This document shows positions 52,346-63,016 of a stretch of 64,000 nt of DNA, in pieces (within the stretch, counting starts at the first letter, position 1; each line of letters starts with the position of its first letter). Source of the DNA: Pedobacter ureilyticus (GTDB lineage: Bacteria > Bacteroidota > Bacteroidia > Sphingobacteriales > Sphingobacteriaceae); assembly GCF_005925345.1 (NCBI RefSeq), contig NZ_SSHJ01000004.1:62001-126000 (forward strand), in the 5' to 3' direction. The notes beneath the pieces were generated by a model, which had not been told where the DNA came from, did no database searches, and was given only the letters and a program-made list of their open reading frames with translations. A program made the translations under genes and the position numbers.

Positions 52346-55300
52346 TTAATAAGCTAAGTTAGGTGCCAACCACCTCTCCACTTCCTCTACCGTTAAATCT
52401 TTCCTTAATGCATAATCTTCTACCTGCTCTCTATCTATCTTCCCTAAACCAAAATATCTAGACTCTGGATGCGAGAAATAAAACCCACTTACCGCAGCTG
52501 TTGGATACATGGCGTAACTTTCAGTAATGCGCAAGCCAATCTTCGCTTCAGCTTCCAATAATGCAAACAAAGTTCCTTTTTCGGTGTGCTCTGGACAAGC
52601 AGGATAACCCGGTGCCGGACGAATACCAACGTATTGTTCCTTAATCAGATCTTCATTATTTAGTTGCTCGTCTTTCGCATAGCCCCAATAATCTTTGCGC
52701 ACCAGTTCATGTAGTTTTTCGGCAAAAGCTTCGGCCAAACGATCGGCCAATGCTTTAACCATGATACTATTGTAATCGTCGAAGTTTTTCTCGTACTCGG
52801 CTACCAATTCATCACACCCGATACCCGCAGTTAAAGCAAAACCACCAAAATAGTCTTGTTTGCCACTATCTTCCGGTGCTAGAAAATCAGATAAAGCATA
52901 ATATGGCTGACCATCAACTTTTTCCGCCTGTTGGCGCAAAGTATGAATTCTCACTTTATCCGCTTTACCATTTTTAAGCTCTGGCGTAACCTTTAAAGTA
53001 CTGCTTGGTAAATCCAGTTCAATATCATCGCCTATGGCTTGTGCTGGCCAAAAACCAAACACTGCTTTTGCTTTTAATAATTTCTCGTCTACTATTCGTT
53101 TCAATAAAGCCTGAGCATCATCGAATAACTTCTTCGCTTCGTCACCTACATTTTTATCTTCGAAAATTCGAGGATAGCTGCCGCGTAGTTCCCAAGTATG
53201 GAAAAAAGGCGTCCAATCGATGTAAGGAACCAACTCTTCCAACGGAAAATCTTCTAAAACTTTAGTACCTGTAAATGTTGGCGCAGGTGCAACTTGCGTT
53301 AAATCTATCTGAAATTTATTAGCTCTCGCTTCTTCTAAAGTCTTAAAACGTTTATCCGAACGCTTGTTCAAATGCGCCTCACGAGCTTTATCATATTCGG
53401 CTTTAATTTGCGAGATATATCCCTCACGTAATTCGCCGTTCATTAAAGTGCTGCAAACTGTCACACTTCTAGAGGCGTCTAAAACATGTATCGCCGGACC
53501 AGAATAATTAGGCGCAATTTTTACCGCAGCGTGGATACGTGAAGTAGTTGCACCGCCAACGATTAATGGGATGTTAAAATTTTCACGCTCCATTTCTTTG
53601 GCGAAATGAACCATTTCATCTAAGGATGGTGTGATTAACCCACTTAACCCAATAATATCGGCATTGATTTCTTTAGCTTTTTTAATGATTTCCTGCGCAG
53701 GCACCATCACGCCCATATCTACAATTTCGAAGTTATTACAAGCTAAAACTACGCCTACAATGTTCTTTCCAATATCGTGTACATCGCCTTTTACGGTAGC
53801 GAGTAAAATTCTACCGGCCGACGAGCCTTGTGCGGCATCGGGGTTGGCGAGTTTCTCTTCCTCAATAAACGGGAGAAGATAAGCCACGGCTTTTTTCATT
53901 ACCCTGGCAGATTTTACCACTTGTGGCAAGAACATTTTTCCAGCGCCGAACAAATCCCCTACAATGTTCATCCCATCCATTAACGGGCCTTCGATTACTT
54001 GAATTGGTCTGGCATATTTCTGACGAGCTTCTTCTACATCTTCATCTAAAAACTCGACAATCCCTTTAACTAGAGAATGAGACAAACGTGCTTCAACAGT
54101 ATCTTGTCGCCAAGCTTCGTCTTTAACAACAACTTTACCCTTGTTTTTCACCGTTTCGGCAAATTCTACCAAACGCTCAGTGGCATCGTCTCTGCGGTTT
54201 AACAAAACATCCTCCACCCTTTCTAAAAGCTCAGGTGCAATTTCTTGATAAACCTCCAACATTCCCGCATTTACGATACCCATATCTAAACCTGCATGGA
54301 TAGCGTGGTACAAAAATGCCGAATGCATGGCTTCACGTACCACATTGTTTCCCCTAAATGAGAAGGAAATATTGGAAACCCCACCGCTCACTTTTGCGTG
54401 AGGTAGGTTTTGTTTGATCCAGCGGGTAGCGTTGATGAAATCTACCGCATAATTGTTATGTTCTTCTAAACCAGTGGCTACTGTTAAAATATTCGGGTCA
54501 AAAATGATATCTTGTGGCGGAAAACCAATTTCGTTCACTAAGATATCGTAGCTGCGTTTACAAATTTCAATTCTACGTTCGTAATTATCTGCCTGACCTT
54601 GCTCATCAAAAGCCATGACCACTACCGCAGCACCGTAACGCATAATTTTACGGGCATTTGCCTTGAAAATTTCTTCGCCTTCTTTTAAGGATATAGAGTT
54701 TACGATGCCTTTTCCTTGCAAACATTTTAAACCTGCTTCAATTACGGTCCATTTAGAGCTATCCACCATAATCGGCAGCTTGGCAATATCGGGTTCCGAA
54801 GCGATTAAGTTCAGGAACTTAGTCATCGCCGCTTCACTGTCAATCATCCCTTCATCCATATTTACATCGATGATTTGCGCACCGCCCTCTACTTGCTGTA
54901 AGGCAACCGCTAAAGCAGCTTCGTAATCTCCCCCTAAAATGAGTTTAGAGAATTTTGGCGAACCTGTGATATTGGTACGCTCTCCCACGTTCACAAAAAT
55001 ACTTTCGGGAGTGATGGTTACAGGTTCTAATCCGCTTAAGCGTAAATACGGGGCTATGGCTGGTATTTTTCTTGGTTGAGCTGCTGCTGCTTTTTTAGCG
55101 ATGCAGCCAATATGATCGGGCGTTGTACCGCAACAACCACCTACAATATTTACAAAACCCGAAGTGATAAAATCATCTACCAAATGTGCCGTTTCGTGCG
55201 GCTGCTCATCGTAAGCTCCAAATTCGTTGGGCAAACCCGCATTGGGGTAAGCAGAAACGTAACAATTGGCTTTTGCCGCCAACTCCTCAATGTGCGGACG

Positions 55301-56047
55301 CATTTCTTTGGCTCCCAAAGCACAGTTAAAGCCTATACTTAGCGGATTGGCGTGTGCGATAGAGTTTAAGAATGCTTCTGCCGTTTGGCCAGACAAAGTT
55401 CTTCCCGAAGCATCGGTAATGGTACCCGAAATCATAATTTCGAGTTTTTGGCCAACTACTTCTTCATATTGCTTGATAGCGGCAATGGCTACTTTGGCAT
55501 TTAAGGTATCAAAGATGGTTTCAATTAGCAATACATCCGAGCCGCCATCTACCAAGCCTCTAATTTGCTCGTAATAGGCATCAAAAAGTTCGTCGTAAGA
55601 AATAGCTCTAAACCCTGGGTCATTTACATCAGGAGATAGTGAAAGCGTACGGTTGGTTGGGCCAATAGCACCCGCTACAAAGCATTTCCTATCGGGATAT
55701 TTGGCCATAAACTCGGTAGCTGCTTCTTTGGCAATTCTAGCCCCTTCATAGCTCAATTCGTAGCTCAATTCTTCCATTTGGTAATCGGCCATTGAAATGC
55801 GCTGCGTACTGAAGGTATTAGTTTCGATGATATCAGCCCCTGCTGCTAAGTACTCCGTGTGGATGGCTTTAATGATATCAGGACGTGTAAGGTTCAACAA
55901 ATCATTATTCCCCTTCACATCGCATGGATGCGCCGCAAAGCGCTCGCCCCTAAAATCTTCTTCGGTTAGGGTATAACGTTGTATCATGGTACCCATGGCA
56001 CCATCTATAATTAAAATACGTTTTTCTAGTTCTTGTCTAATGCTCAT
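52346..56047 (-). CDS. metH: Cobalamin-dependent methionine synthase
   Basis: A 1233-aa four-module enzyme transferring a methyl group from 5-methyl-THF to homocysteine through B12. Modules: homocysteine-binding (about 1-325, with the zinc site [11 protein letters not shown]), pterin-binding (about 350-610), B12-binding with [17 protein letters not shown] (about 750-770; the His ligates cobalt) and AdoMet reactivation domain (about 900-1233, [15 protein letters not shown]). All are intact. First gene of the operon, preceded by a SAM-I riboswitch. Confidence 0.98.
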   Translation of the reverse strand: MSIRQELEKRILIIDGAMGTMIQRYTLTEEDFRGERFAAHPCDVKGNNDLLNLTRPDIIKAIHTEYLAAGADIIETNTFSTQRISMADYQMEELSYELSYEGARIAKEAATEFMAKYPDRKCFVAGAIGPTNRTLSLSPDVNDPGFRAISYDELFDAYYEQIRGLVDGGSDVLLIETIFDTLNAKVAIAAIKQYEEVVGQKLEIMISGTITDASGRTLSGQTAEAFLNSIAHANPLSIGFNCALGAKEMRPHIEELAAKANCYVSAYPNAGLPNEFGAYDEQPHETAHLVDDFITSGFVNIVGGCCGTTPDHIGCIAKKAAAAQPRKIPAIAPYLRLSGLEPVTITPESIFVNVGERTNITGSPKFSKLILGGDYEAALAVALQQVEGGAQIIDVNMDEGMIDSEAAMTKFLNLIASEPDIAKLPIMVDSSKWTVIEAGLKCLQGKGIVNSISLKEGEEIFKANARKIMRYGAAVVVMAFDEQGQADNYERRIEICKRSYDILVNEIGFPPQDIIFDPNILTVATGLEEHNNYAVDFINATRWIKQNLPHAKVSGGVSNISFSFRGNNVVREAMHSAFLYHAIHAGLDMGIVNAGMLEVYQEIAPELLERVEDVLLNRRDDATERLVEFAETVKNKGKVVVKDEAWRQDTVEARLSHSLVKGIVEFLDEDVEEARQKYARPIQVIEGPLMDGMNIVGDLFGAGKMFLPQVVKSARVMKKAVAYLLPFIEEEKLANPDAAQGSSAGRILLATVKGDVHDIGKNIVGVVLACNNFEIVDMGVMVPAQEIIKKAKEINADIIGLSGLITPSLDEMVHFAKEMERENFNIPLIVGGATTSRIHAAVKIAPNYSGPAIHVLDASRSVTVCSTLMNGELREGYISQIKAEYDKAREAHLNKRSDKRFKTLEEARANKFQIDLTQVAPAPTFTGTKVLEDFPLEELVPYIDWTPFFHTWELRGSYPRIFEDKNVGDEAKKLFDDAQALLKRIVDEKLLKAKAVFGFWPAQAIGDDIELDLPSSTLKVTPELKNGKADKVRIHTLRQQAEKVDGQPYYALSDFLAPEDSGKQDYFGGFALTAGIGCDELVAEYEKNFDDYNSIMVKALADRLAEAFAEKLHELVRKDYWGYAKDEQLNNEDLIKEQYVGIRPAPGYPACPEHTEKGTLFALLEAEAKIGLRITESYAMYPTAAVSGFYFSHPESRYFGLGKIDREQVEDYALRKDLTVEEVERWLAPNLAY

Positions 56048-56070
56048 TTGTTTATAGTAGCAAGTAGTTA

Positions 56071-56159
56071 GTATCGAGTATCAAGATTTTTAGATAGTGC
56101 GACCCAACTTCAGATAGTAAGAAATAAAGTATAAACAAAATTGTCTTGATACTTGATAC
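56071..56159. repeat. Word-repeat hairpin in the metH leader
   Basis: GTATCGAGTATCAAGA (56071-56086) and TCTTGATACTTGATAC (56144-56159) pair with one G-T; GTATCAAG words recur in both arms. It lies between the riboswitch terminator and the metH start. Confidence 0.6.
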
Positions 56160-56189
56160 TTAATACCTGATACTTAAAAAAAGCCTATA

Positions 56190-56218
56190 AAAAAGTCGGA
56201 AATGTGAGTATATCCGCA
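56190..56218 (-). terminator. Riboswitch expression-platform terminator
   Basis: On the minus strand CGGATAT/ATTTCCG-type hairpin (56217-56198) is followed by ACTTTTTTATAGG. It lies 3-30 nt downstream of the SAM-I aptamer, so it is the likely switching terminator. Confidence 0.7.
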
Positions 56219-56221
56219 AAA

Positions 56222-56321
56222 CTTATCTTCTCTCGCCACTGCTGAGATTAGAAATTAGCACCTTGTTGGCACAGGTTGCTAAGACTTCGTTGGGTCTATT
56301 CCCTCCGTCTTTCTTAATAAG
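56222..56321 (-). promoter_or_regulatory. SAM-I (S-box) riboswitch
   Basis: On the minus strand the conserved core is visible: CTTATTAAGA at the 5' side of P1, GACGGAGGGA (AGAG/GAGGGA kink-turn region), GCAACCTG and AAGGTGC, and GATAAG closing P1. SAM binding should stabilise P1 and let the downstream terminator form, lowering metH, S23 and metF expression when SAM is high. Confidence 0.92.
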
Positions 56322-56443
56322 CAATGCAAAGGTGCAACATCCGCTTATCATTTCCAAACATATCAGTATTGCAACCAAATAAAATTACAAAAGCCACGCA
56401 AAATTGCGTGGCTTTCGATATAATATTTTGCTAGAGCTGCTGA

Positions 56444-57190
56444 TTATCTTCTATCTCCAAAAACTCTCAATAACGAAAGGAATAAGTTGATAAACGTGAT
56501 GTACAGTGACAAAGCGCCCATTAAAGCTAGCTTTTTGCTGTCGGCTAAGGCGATTTCGTTTCCATTTTCATCTAAGCCTTCTCCTATTCTTTTAATCTCT
56601 TGTACTTTGTAAGCTGTTAAAGCAGTAAAAATGGCAATACCTACAAAACCTAGAATGTAGCCTAAAGTATCGCTTCCAATAACCATATTGATGATACTTA
56701 CCACCACTAGGCCAATTACACCAGCCATTAAGATAGGACCAAATCTACTTAAATCTACATCGGTAGTGTAACCCATAACTGCCATAACTGCAAAAATAAC
56801 AGCAGCAGCTGCAAAACATATCGCAATAGAAGCCGCTGTGTAGATTAATAAAATAAAACTCAGCATTACTCCTGTCAAAATAGAGTAAAGCAAGAAAATA
56901 CCCACTAATGCTTCGAAAGAAAGCCGCTGCATAGCTGCTCCCATTAACATTACTAAACCAAGTGGGGCGAAGATTGCGATATAACCTAAAATACTGAAGC
57001 CTCCTGTTTCTTTGATTAAATACTGGCGCATAATAGATTCGTTTTCAGCCAGAAAAAAAGCAGTTACGGCAGATACTGCTAACGCCACAAACATCCATAA
57101 GAAAACGTTAGCGAAGAATTTTTTAGCAACAGAACGGTCTTGTACAAAAACTGAATCGTTCTGATATTGATAATTTTGTTGTTCCATCAT
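56444..57190 (-). CDS. Bax inhibitor-1/YccA family membrane protein
   Basis: A 248-aa protein with seven hydrophobic segments. An N-terminal cytosolic tail (about 1-25, NDSVFVQDRSVAKKFF) precedes the first helix. A conserved Asp near the C-terminus (GEGLDENGNEIALADSK) and LALMGALSLYITFINLF match the BI-1 pattern. In bacteria the family is linked to calcium leak and FtsH control; the present role is unknown. Alone on the minus strand with a terminator-like hairpin (AAAAGCCACGCAAAATTGCGTGGCTTTC, 56391-56417) after it. Confidence 0.9.
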   Translation of the reverse strand: MMEQQNYQYQNDSVFVQDRSVAKKFFANVFLWMFVALAVSAVTAFFLAENESIMRQYLIKETGGFSILGYIAIFAPLGLVMLMGAAMQRLSFEALVGIFLLYSILTGVMLSFILLIYTAASIAICFAAAAVIFAVMAVMGYTTDVDLSRFGPILMAGVIGLVVVSIINMVIGSDTLGYILGFVGIAIFTALTAYKVQEIKRIGEGLDENGNEIALADSKKLALMGALSLYITFINLFLSLLRVFGDRR

Positions 57191-57224
57191 TAATTTAAAT
57201 TGGTTAACGGATAAATGTACAATT

Positions 57225-57791
57225 TTAGTTTAATCTTTTTGTCAGCAGTTCCTCAACTTTTTTGTAAAACTGTAGTGGCTTAAGTTTGCGCCAGTGCAAT
57301 TCATCTAGTTCGCCGCCGAAGTTGATATAGTAATCGATACTGTGATCTCTGAACTCTTGGATTACATGTGCATTGAAATTGATACCTGCAATCCATCCAT
57401 CATCTACATCCTGAAACCACTCTTCGTAATAGCTATCATCTGAAGCGTGGAAATTCAGAACATTTTCTCCAATAAGGATAAATTTATTAATCCCTTCATC
57501 AACCATCAACTCTAAAATCTCCCTTTTTAAGGTCATGATATCGTTATTGATGGTATCGTTCCACTCGCCCATAAGCTCAATAATAGCATACTGCCTATCA
57601 TAATCGGCGTACAGCACTTTAATATAAAGGGTATTAGAGCCAAAGGTATCCCATTGGGGATGAATGAGATAGTTATAGAGTTGTTTATCGTAATAAAACT
57701 CGGAATATTCGGTATCGTAGAAAGGCGACCGTTCATCCTCAGCGGCAATGTAGTCGTCTCTCCACTGATAATATGGCTCGATCTCGTGCAT
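57225..57791 (-). CDS. Conserved hypothetical acidic protein
   Basis: A 188-aa acidic, aromatic-rich cytoplasmic protein: HEIEPYYQWRDDYIAAEDER, HPQWDTFGSNTLYIKVLYAD, and FILIGENVLNFHASDD. No signal or membrane helix and no named domain. It is 34 bp upstream of the BI-1 gene on the same strand, so they may share a transcript. Function unknown. Confidence 0.78.
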   Translation of the reverse strand: MHEIEPYYQWRDDYIAAEDERSPFYDTEYSEFYYDKQLYNYLIHPQWDTFGSNTLYIKVLYADYDRQYAIIELMGEWNDTINNDIMTLKREILELMVDEGINKFILIGENVLNFHASDDSYYEEWFQDVDDGWIAGINFNAHVIQEFRDHSIDYYINFGGELDELHWRKLKPLQFYKKVEELLTKRLN

Positions 57792-57798
57792 AAAACAA

Positions 57799-57865
57799 AA
57801 TTACGATTTTAGATTGACGATTTTAGATTTCTGTACCCAACAATCGTAATTCTAAAATCGTAATT
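57799..57865. repeat. Word-repeat hairpin between murQ and the hypothetical gene
   Basis: AATTACGATTTTAGA (57799-57813) and TCTAAAATCGTAATT (57851-57865) pair perfectly over 15 bp; ACGATTTTAGA recurs at 57817-57827. The word is the same as at 21607-21632, between era and der. Confidence 0.7.
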
Positions 57866-57872
57866 CGTAAAT

Positions 57873-58676
57873 CTATTTGCTTGCTTCTACAGCTTTGCGT
57901 ACGCTGCCATGTTTTATCAACAATTCTGCTGCTTGTTCTTGGTCAATATTCAGTTCTTCCATCACCATGTGTGTACCTCTATCTACCAATTTATGGTTGG
58001 TTAATTGCATGTCCACCATTTTATTTCCTTTTACACGCCCTAACTGTATCATTACCGTGGTGCTCAACATATTTAGTACTAATTTCTGCGCAGTTCCCGA
58101 TTTCATACGTGTAGAACCAGTTAAAAACTCAGGACCTGCCACCACTTCCACAGGAAAATCAGACTCGGCAACTATTGGCCCGCCTTCGTTGCAAATGATA
58201 CAACCAGTTAGTACGCCATGCTTACGAGCAGTGCTTAAGCCACCTACTACATAAGGCGTAGTACCCGATGCCGCCAAACCAACCAAACTATCTTTTTCGT
58301 TAATCTCGTACTCTTGTAAATCTTTCCAAGCCTGCTCCGCATCATCTTCGGCAAACTCTACTGCTTTACGAATAGCCGCATCGCCGCCAGCTATGATACC
58401 CACCACCCAGTCAAAAGGCACACCAAAAGTTGGCGGACACTCAGAAGCATCTACCACACCTAAACGACCACTCGTGCCAGCACCAATATAAAACAACCTC
58501 CCGCCCGTCTTCATTCTTTCTGCTACTGCTGTAGCCAATTTTTCTATTTGAGGTAATGCTTTTTCTACAGCCAAAGGAACTAATTTATCCTCATTATTAA
58601 TGCTGGTCAAAATTTCCATCACCGACATTTTATCGATGTCTTTATATTTAGACTCTTGTTCGGTTACTCTTTTCAT
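57873..58676 (-). CDS. murQ: N-acetylmuramic acid 6-phosphate etherase
   Basis: A 267-aa SIS-domain enzyme that splits MurNAc-6-P into GlcNAc-6-P and lactate in wall recycling. Signature GAGTSGRLGVVDASECPPTF (about residue 66) and the catalytic region RMKSGTAQKLVLNMLSTT (about 195) are present. The protein is slightly shorter than E. coli MurQ but complete. Alone; the gap upstream (58677-59058) is long and shared with the divergent S41 gene. Confidence 0.96.
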   Translation of the reverse strand: MKRVTEQESKYKDIDKMSVMEILTSINNEDKLVPLAVEKALPQIEKLATAVAERMKTGGRLFYIGAGTSGRLGVVDASECPPTFGVPFDWVVGIIAGGDAAIRKAVEFAEDDAEQAWKDLQEYEINEKDSLVGLAASGTTPYVVGGLSTARKHGVLTGCIICNEGGPIVAESDFPVEVVAGPEFLTGSTRMKSGTAQKLVLNMLSTTVMIQLGRVKGNKMVDMQLTNHKLVDRGTHMVMEELNIDQEQAAELLIKHGSVRKAVEASK

Positions 58677-59058
58677 TTATATTTTTTACTAGCGTGTTCG
58701 TCTCACAAATTTGCACATTACCGCAATTTCTTGCAAGAGTTTTCAAATATCGGCAATAATTATTAAAAAACTAAATTGTTGTTTATACGTTTTTCTAATA
58801 AACTGCTCAAATTTCTTTCTCTAAATAAAGGCTGGCAAATTACTGGGCTTCGTTTATTGATATGTAAACACGATTAAGTAAGCATTTTTTTTACCAAGAA
58901 CGAAAATTAAAAAATAGAGTTGAAATATAACCTGCTGATAATTAGAAAACACCCATCATCTTAATTATATTTTATTTTCATGAAGCTATCGTATTTTCTT
59001 GCCACTTAGCGATTTGGAAAATCACGCTGGTTTCGTAACTTTGACCTATCCAAAACTG
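58677..59058. other. 382-bp divergent gap, with S41 gene promoter
   Basis: AT-rich, with no frame. The only clear signal is the promoter at 59013-59043. Confidence 0.5.
59013..59043 (+). promoter_or_regulatory. Predicted promoter of the S41 protease gene
   Basis: TTTG (59013-59016), 19 nt, TAACTTTG (59036-59043), an exact consensus match. It excludes the in-frame start at 58999 and supports the ATG at 59059, leaving a leader of only about 8-10 nt. Confidence 0.75.
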
Positions 59059-60669
59059 ATGAAAAAAAGTACCCGTATTAATTTTCTAATTGCGCTAGTT
59101 TACTGCGTAACGCTAATTGGAGGAATGTTTTTAGGTTATACTTTTTTAAAAGATCAGGGCTTTGAGGTGGCAGAAAATATCAGGTATGCCAATACCGAAG
59201 AAGAGAAAGTAGAAGACATCATCCACATTATTAAAAAAAAATACGTTGATGATATTAATGCCGATAGCTTAAAGCATTTACCAATAGACAGCCTTTTACA
59301 CCAACTTGATCCGCATAGCGCCTATTTACCACCCACCCAAGCTTTTGAACTCTCTGAAGCTTTGGAAGGAAATTTTGAAGGTGTAGGTGTAGAATATTAT
59401 ATCCTTAACGACACTTTATTGGTTACCAATGTGGTTAAAGACGGCCCAGCTTTTTTAAGCGGTCTTAAGCAAGGCGATAAAATTTTAAAGGTAGACACCA
59501 CCGTGGTAAGCGGCAGAATGTTGCCTCGCTCTGCCATGATGGGTAGAATTAAAGGAAAAAAAGGTACCAATGTACAGTTAACTGTACTGCATCAGGGAAG
59601 CAGCACCCCAACTACCTTAACAGTAAAACGTGGAAAGGTTGAAATAAGCAGCATTGATGCCGCCTATATGATTAACCAAGAAACCGCCTACATTAGGATC
59701 AGTAAGTTTGGCGCAACAACTGATACCGATTTTGCCAATGCGGTTAAAAACCTTAAAGCAAAGGGCATGAAAAAAATGGTTTTGGATTTAAGGGATAATG
59801 GTGGAGGTTATTTAACCGCAGCAACCTCTTTAGCTAACCAATTTTTACCAGAAAACAAGCTTATTGTGTACACGCAAGGCAAACACGATCCCCGTACCGA
59901 TTATTTTACCACAGGTGGAGGCGATTTTGAGCAAGGCAAGCTTGCGGTTTTAATCAATGAAAACTCTGCATCTGCTAGTGAGATATTTGCAGGAGCTATC
60001 CAAGACCTAAACAGAGGTATAATAATTGGTCGCCGCTCTTTTGGCAAAGGTTTGGTACAAGAGCAGTTTGCTTTTGAAGATGGTTCGGCTTTGAATTTAA
60101 CCATTGCCCGCTACTACACACCATCTGGCCGAAGTATTCAAAAATCCTATAAAAAAGGCTACAAAGCATATCAGCAAGAAATTGAAGATCGTTTAAACAC
60201 AGGCGAACTTACGGCTGAATCTACCAAAGCTGATAGCCTGATGAACAACATGCCTTATATCACTAAGGATGGCAAAAAGATCTTTTCTGGCGGCGGTATC
60301 CAACCAGATATCTACGTAAAGCTCGACACATTGGGCTACAATAAATTTTACGCAACTTTACTGCAAAAAAGAGTGTTCATCGACTTTGTTTTTGAAACTT
60401 TAGCAGACAGGTACACTTCAGACTATTTAAGTAAAACTGTTTCTGTATTTAATATCTCTGACAAGGATTATGTAGACTTTTTAAAGTATGTAGAAAGTAA
60501 GAAGATTATGATAGATACCAAGCTGCTGATACCCGCAAAGCCACTGATTTACAAAAACTTAAAACTAATGCTCTACAAGTATTACTTGGGCGACAATGGT
60601 TACTACAAAGCACACAACCAAAGCGACCCTATGATTAAACAAGCTCTAGCTTATTTGGCCTCCAATTAG
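59059..60669 (+). CDS. S41-family C-terminal processing protease
   Basis: A 536-aa periplasmic, membrane-anchored protease of the CtpA/Prc type. N-terminal membrane helix (about 6-25, NFLIALVYCVTLIGGMF), PDZ domain (about 85-170, GVGVEYYILNDTLLVTNVV), and the S41 domain with catalytic Ser in NENSASASEIFAGAIQDL (about 307) and Lys in RRSFGKGLVQEQF (about 332). Processes C-termini of envelope proteins. Start set by the promoter just upstream. Confidence 0.95.
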   Translation: MKKSTRINFLIALVYCVTLIGGMFLGYTFLKDQGFEVAENIRYANTEEEKVEDIIHIIKKKYVDDINADSLKHLPIDSLLHQLDPHSAYLPPTQAFELSEALEGNFEGVGVEYYILNDTLLVTNVVKDGPAFLSGLKQGDKILKVDTTVVSGRMLPRSAMMGRIKGKKGTNVQLTVLHQGSSTPTTLTVKRGKVEISSIDAAYMINQETAYIRISKFGATTDTDFANAVKNLKAKGMKKMVLDLRDNGGGYLTAATSLANQFLPENKLIVYTQGKHDPRTDYFTTGGGDFEQGKLAVLINENSASASEIFAGAIQDLNRGIIIGRRSFGKGLVQEQFAFEDGSALNLTIARYYTPSGRSIQKSYKKGYKAYQQEIEDRLNTGELTAESTKADSLMNNMPYITKDGKKIFSGGGIQPDIYVKLDTLGYNKFYATLLQKRVFIDFVFETLADRYTSDYLSKTVSVFNISDKDYVDFLKYVESKKIMIDTKLLIPAKPLIYKNLKLMLYKYYLGDNGYYKAHNQSDPMIKQALAYLASN

Positions 60670-61587
60670 CTAGTTAAATTTGTTGGCTTGCAACCAGTTT
60701 TTTAAACGCTCAAACCAATCGTCGGCGGTGGTTTTATTGTTAAGGCCAAAGCCATGCCCTCCAGCTTGGTAAACATGCAACTCGGCAGCAACGTTATTTT
60801 TAACTAATGCTTCGTTATACCTCAAGCTGTTTTGAACTGGTACAGATTTATCATTGTTGGCATGCACTAAAAAAGCCGGAGGTGTCTGAGCAGTCACTTG
60901 CCGTTCTGAAGAAAAATATTTCCTTTGTTGTTCTGTAGGAGTTTCGCCAAGTAAATTTTTTACAGAACCACCATGTGTATATTGTCCGAAAGTAATTACC
61001 GGATAAATCAAAATCGAAAAATTAGGTCGCAAGCTGATATTTTCTTGGTTTTCGATTTTCATATCGGCAAAATGGGTACTTGCCGTAGAAGCCAAATGGC
61101 CACCCGCCGAAAAGCCCATGATCCCCACTCGATTTACATCTATACCCCACACCGAAGCATTTTTTCTAACTAAGTAGATTGCTTGCAAAGCATCTTGCAG
61201 CGGGCCAGTGCTTTTATCTTTCATTATTAAATCGTTAGGCAAACGATATTTCAACACAAAAGCTGTTACGCCAATTTCTTGAAATTTCTTGGCCACATCA
61301 TGGCCTTCTTTATTTATGGCCAAAATACCATAACCGCCACCCGGGCAAATAATTACCGCAGCACCACTTGGTTTTGCTGGCTGATACACATACAATTCTG
61401 GTTTGGTAACTTTGCTTACCCTCACCACCTTATCTTCGCGGGTGGTGGTTTCTTCTACATAATCTACCGGTGTAGGCTTAGCTCCCGGAATAGCACCACC
61501 GTATAAAGAAATTGCCTGTTGAGCGTGTACACTCATAGCTGTAACTAAAAGAAAAGTTAATAGTCCGAAAGCTTTATATTGTTTCAT
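60670..61587 (-). CDS. Alpha/beta hydrolase (acetyl-xylan-esterase-like), secreted
   Basis: A 305-aa protein with signal peptide (about 1-22, ending VHAQ). Catalytic Ser in MGFSAGGHLASTASTH (GxSxG, about 156), oxyanion region ICPGGGYGILAINKEGHD, Asp in VHANNDKSVP and His in AGGHGFGLNN near the end. It resembles BD-FAE or acetyl-xylan-type esterases, which deacylate plant polysaccharides. It abuts the S41 gene stop to stop (60669/60670). Confidence 0.9.
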   Translation of the reverse strand: MKQYKAFGLLTFLLVTAMSVHAQQAISLYGGAIPGAKPTPVDYVEETTTREDKVVRVSKVTKPELYVYQPAKPSGAAVIICPGGGYGILAINKEGHDVAKKFQEIGVTAFVLKYRLPNDLIMKDKSTGPLQDALQAIYLVRKNASVWGIDVNRVGIMGFSAGGHLASTASTHFADMKIENQENISLRPNFSILIYPVITFGQYTHGGSVKNLLGETPTEQQRKYFSSERQVTAQTPPAFLVHANNDKSVPVQNSLRYNEALVKNNVAAELHVYQAGGHGFGLNNKTTADDWFERLKNWLQANKFN

Positions 61588-61702
61588 TGCTTAATTGTTG
61601 TATTGTTGGCGTCAAATCTTAAAAATCAGTATTTTATTGCTATTATCAAATTTTTGAGCATTTAAAAACAGACACCTAATTCTTAATAACCTGCCCACTA
61701 AG

Positions 61703-62777
61703 TTAGAATTCCATCAAATATGCTTTTAAAAACTCATTGATATCGCCGTTTAATACCGCATCAGGGTTAGAAGTTTGATAATTGGTCCTATGGTCTTTTA
61801 CACGCCTATCATCTAGCACATAGCTTCTAATTTGTGAGCCCCACTCAATTTTCATTTTACTCCCTTCAATAGCTGCCGTAGCTTCCATACGTTTACGCAT
61901 TTCTATTTCATACAATTGAGATTTTAGCAACCGGATTGCATTTTCTTTATTCTGTAATTGCGACCGCGACTCTTGGTTTTTAATGATAATACCCGATGGC
62001 TTGTGATATAAACGCACAGCCGTTTCTACTTTGTTCACGTTTTGCCCACCAGCACCGCCAGCTCTAAAAGTCTCAAATTCTATATCCGCAGGGTTAACTT
62101 CAATATTGATAGTATCATCTACTAGCGGATACACATACACCGAAGCAAATGAAGTATGACGACGGGCATTTGAATCGAATGGGGAAATCCTAACCAAACG
62201 ATGTACTCCATTTTCGCCTTTTAAGTAGCCATAAGCAAACTCGCCAGTAATTTCTAAGGTTACTGTTTTTACGCCAGCAACCTCACCTTCTTGATAATCT
62301 TGCTCGCTAACTTTATAGCCATTTTTTTCTGCCCACATCAAGTACATCCGCATTAACATACTTGCCCAATCGCAGCTTTCGGTGCCTCCAGCGCCAGCCG
62401 TAATCTGTAAAACGGCATTCAACTGGTCTTCTTTGCTACTCAGCATATTTTTCAGCTCTAGCTCTTCCACAGCCTTTAACGCCAACTGAAACTGTTCTTC
62501 CACTTCCTCTTCTGTAGCATCGCCACTTTGCTGAAAATCATAGAGCACAGCAGTATCTTCGTAAGCGGCATTAGCTTGTGCAAAACCTTCTGTCCATTTC
62601 TTCTTACTGCTAATTTGAGCCAAAACTTGTTCTGCTCTTTTCGGATTATCCCAAAAATTTGGGTCGAGTGTAATTTTCTCCTCCTCGCTTATTTGGTATA
62701 AAAGTTCATCAACGTCAAAGATACCCCCTCAGAGACGCTAATCTATCTCTTAAATCTTGCAACTGTTCTTTAGTCAT
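61703..62777 (-). CDS. prfB: Peptide chain release factor 2, with programmed +1 frameshift
   Basis: Starts at the ATG at 62777 ([20 protein letters not shown]), reads to an in-frame TGA at 62717-62715, and must shift +1 at CTT-TGA-C to continue into the long frame ending at 61703, giving about 357 aa. Peptide anticodon region and GGQ loop ([15 protein letters not shown], about residue 240) are intact. RF2 reads UGA and UAA; low RF2 lets the ribosome shift, so it autoregulates. The long frame on its own starts at a TTG at about 62623 and would lack the true N-terminus. Confidence 0.96.
62714..62729 (-). promoter_or_regulatory. prfB +1 frameshift site
   Basis: Minus-strand AGGGGGTATCTTTGAC: an SD-like AGGGGG placed just before CTT-TGA-C, the classical RF2 recoding signal. 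Confidence 0.93.
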
Positions 62778-63016
62778 AAAGGCAAATATACGTTAATAAG
62801 GTGTAAGGGAAAAGGGTTAAGACGTGTAGGCTAAAATCCACCGTAAGTTAGTTTAGCAGTAGATGATATTGTTTTATTTTGATGACAAAAAAAAACAAAA
62901 CTCTATATTCGATAATTTCAAGTAGACCGGAAAACGTAATTAAGCTAGTTTATAAACTTTTATGGATTTTGTTCGTTCTAATCATCATAGCTTTAAATTG
63001 ATAAAACAACAGAGAT

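Noticed and set aside
58999..59058. Upstream start for the S41 protease
   Set aside because: A consensus promoter lies inside this stretch and the added 20 residues would precede the membrane helix without a family match.
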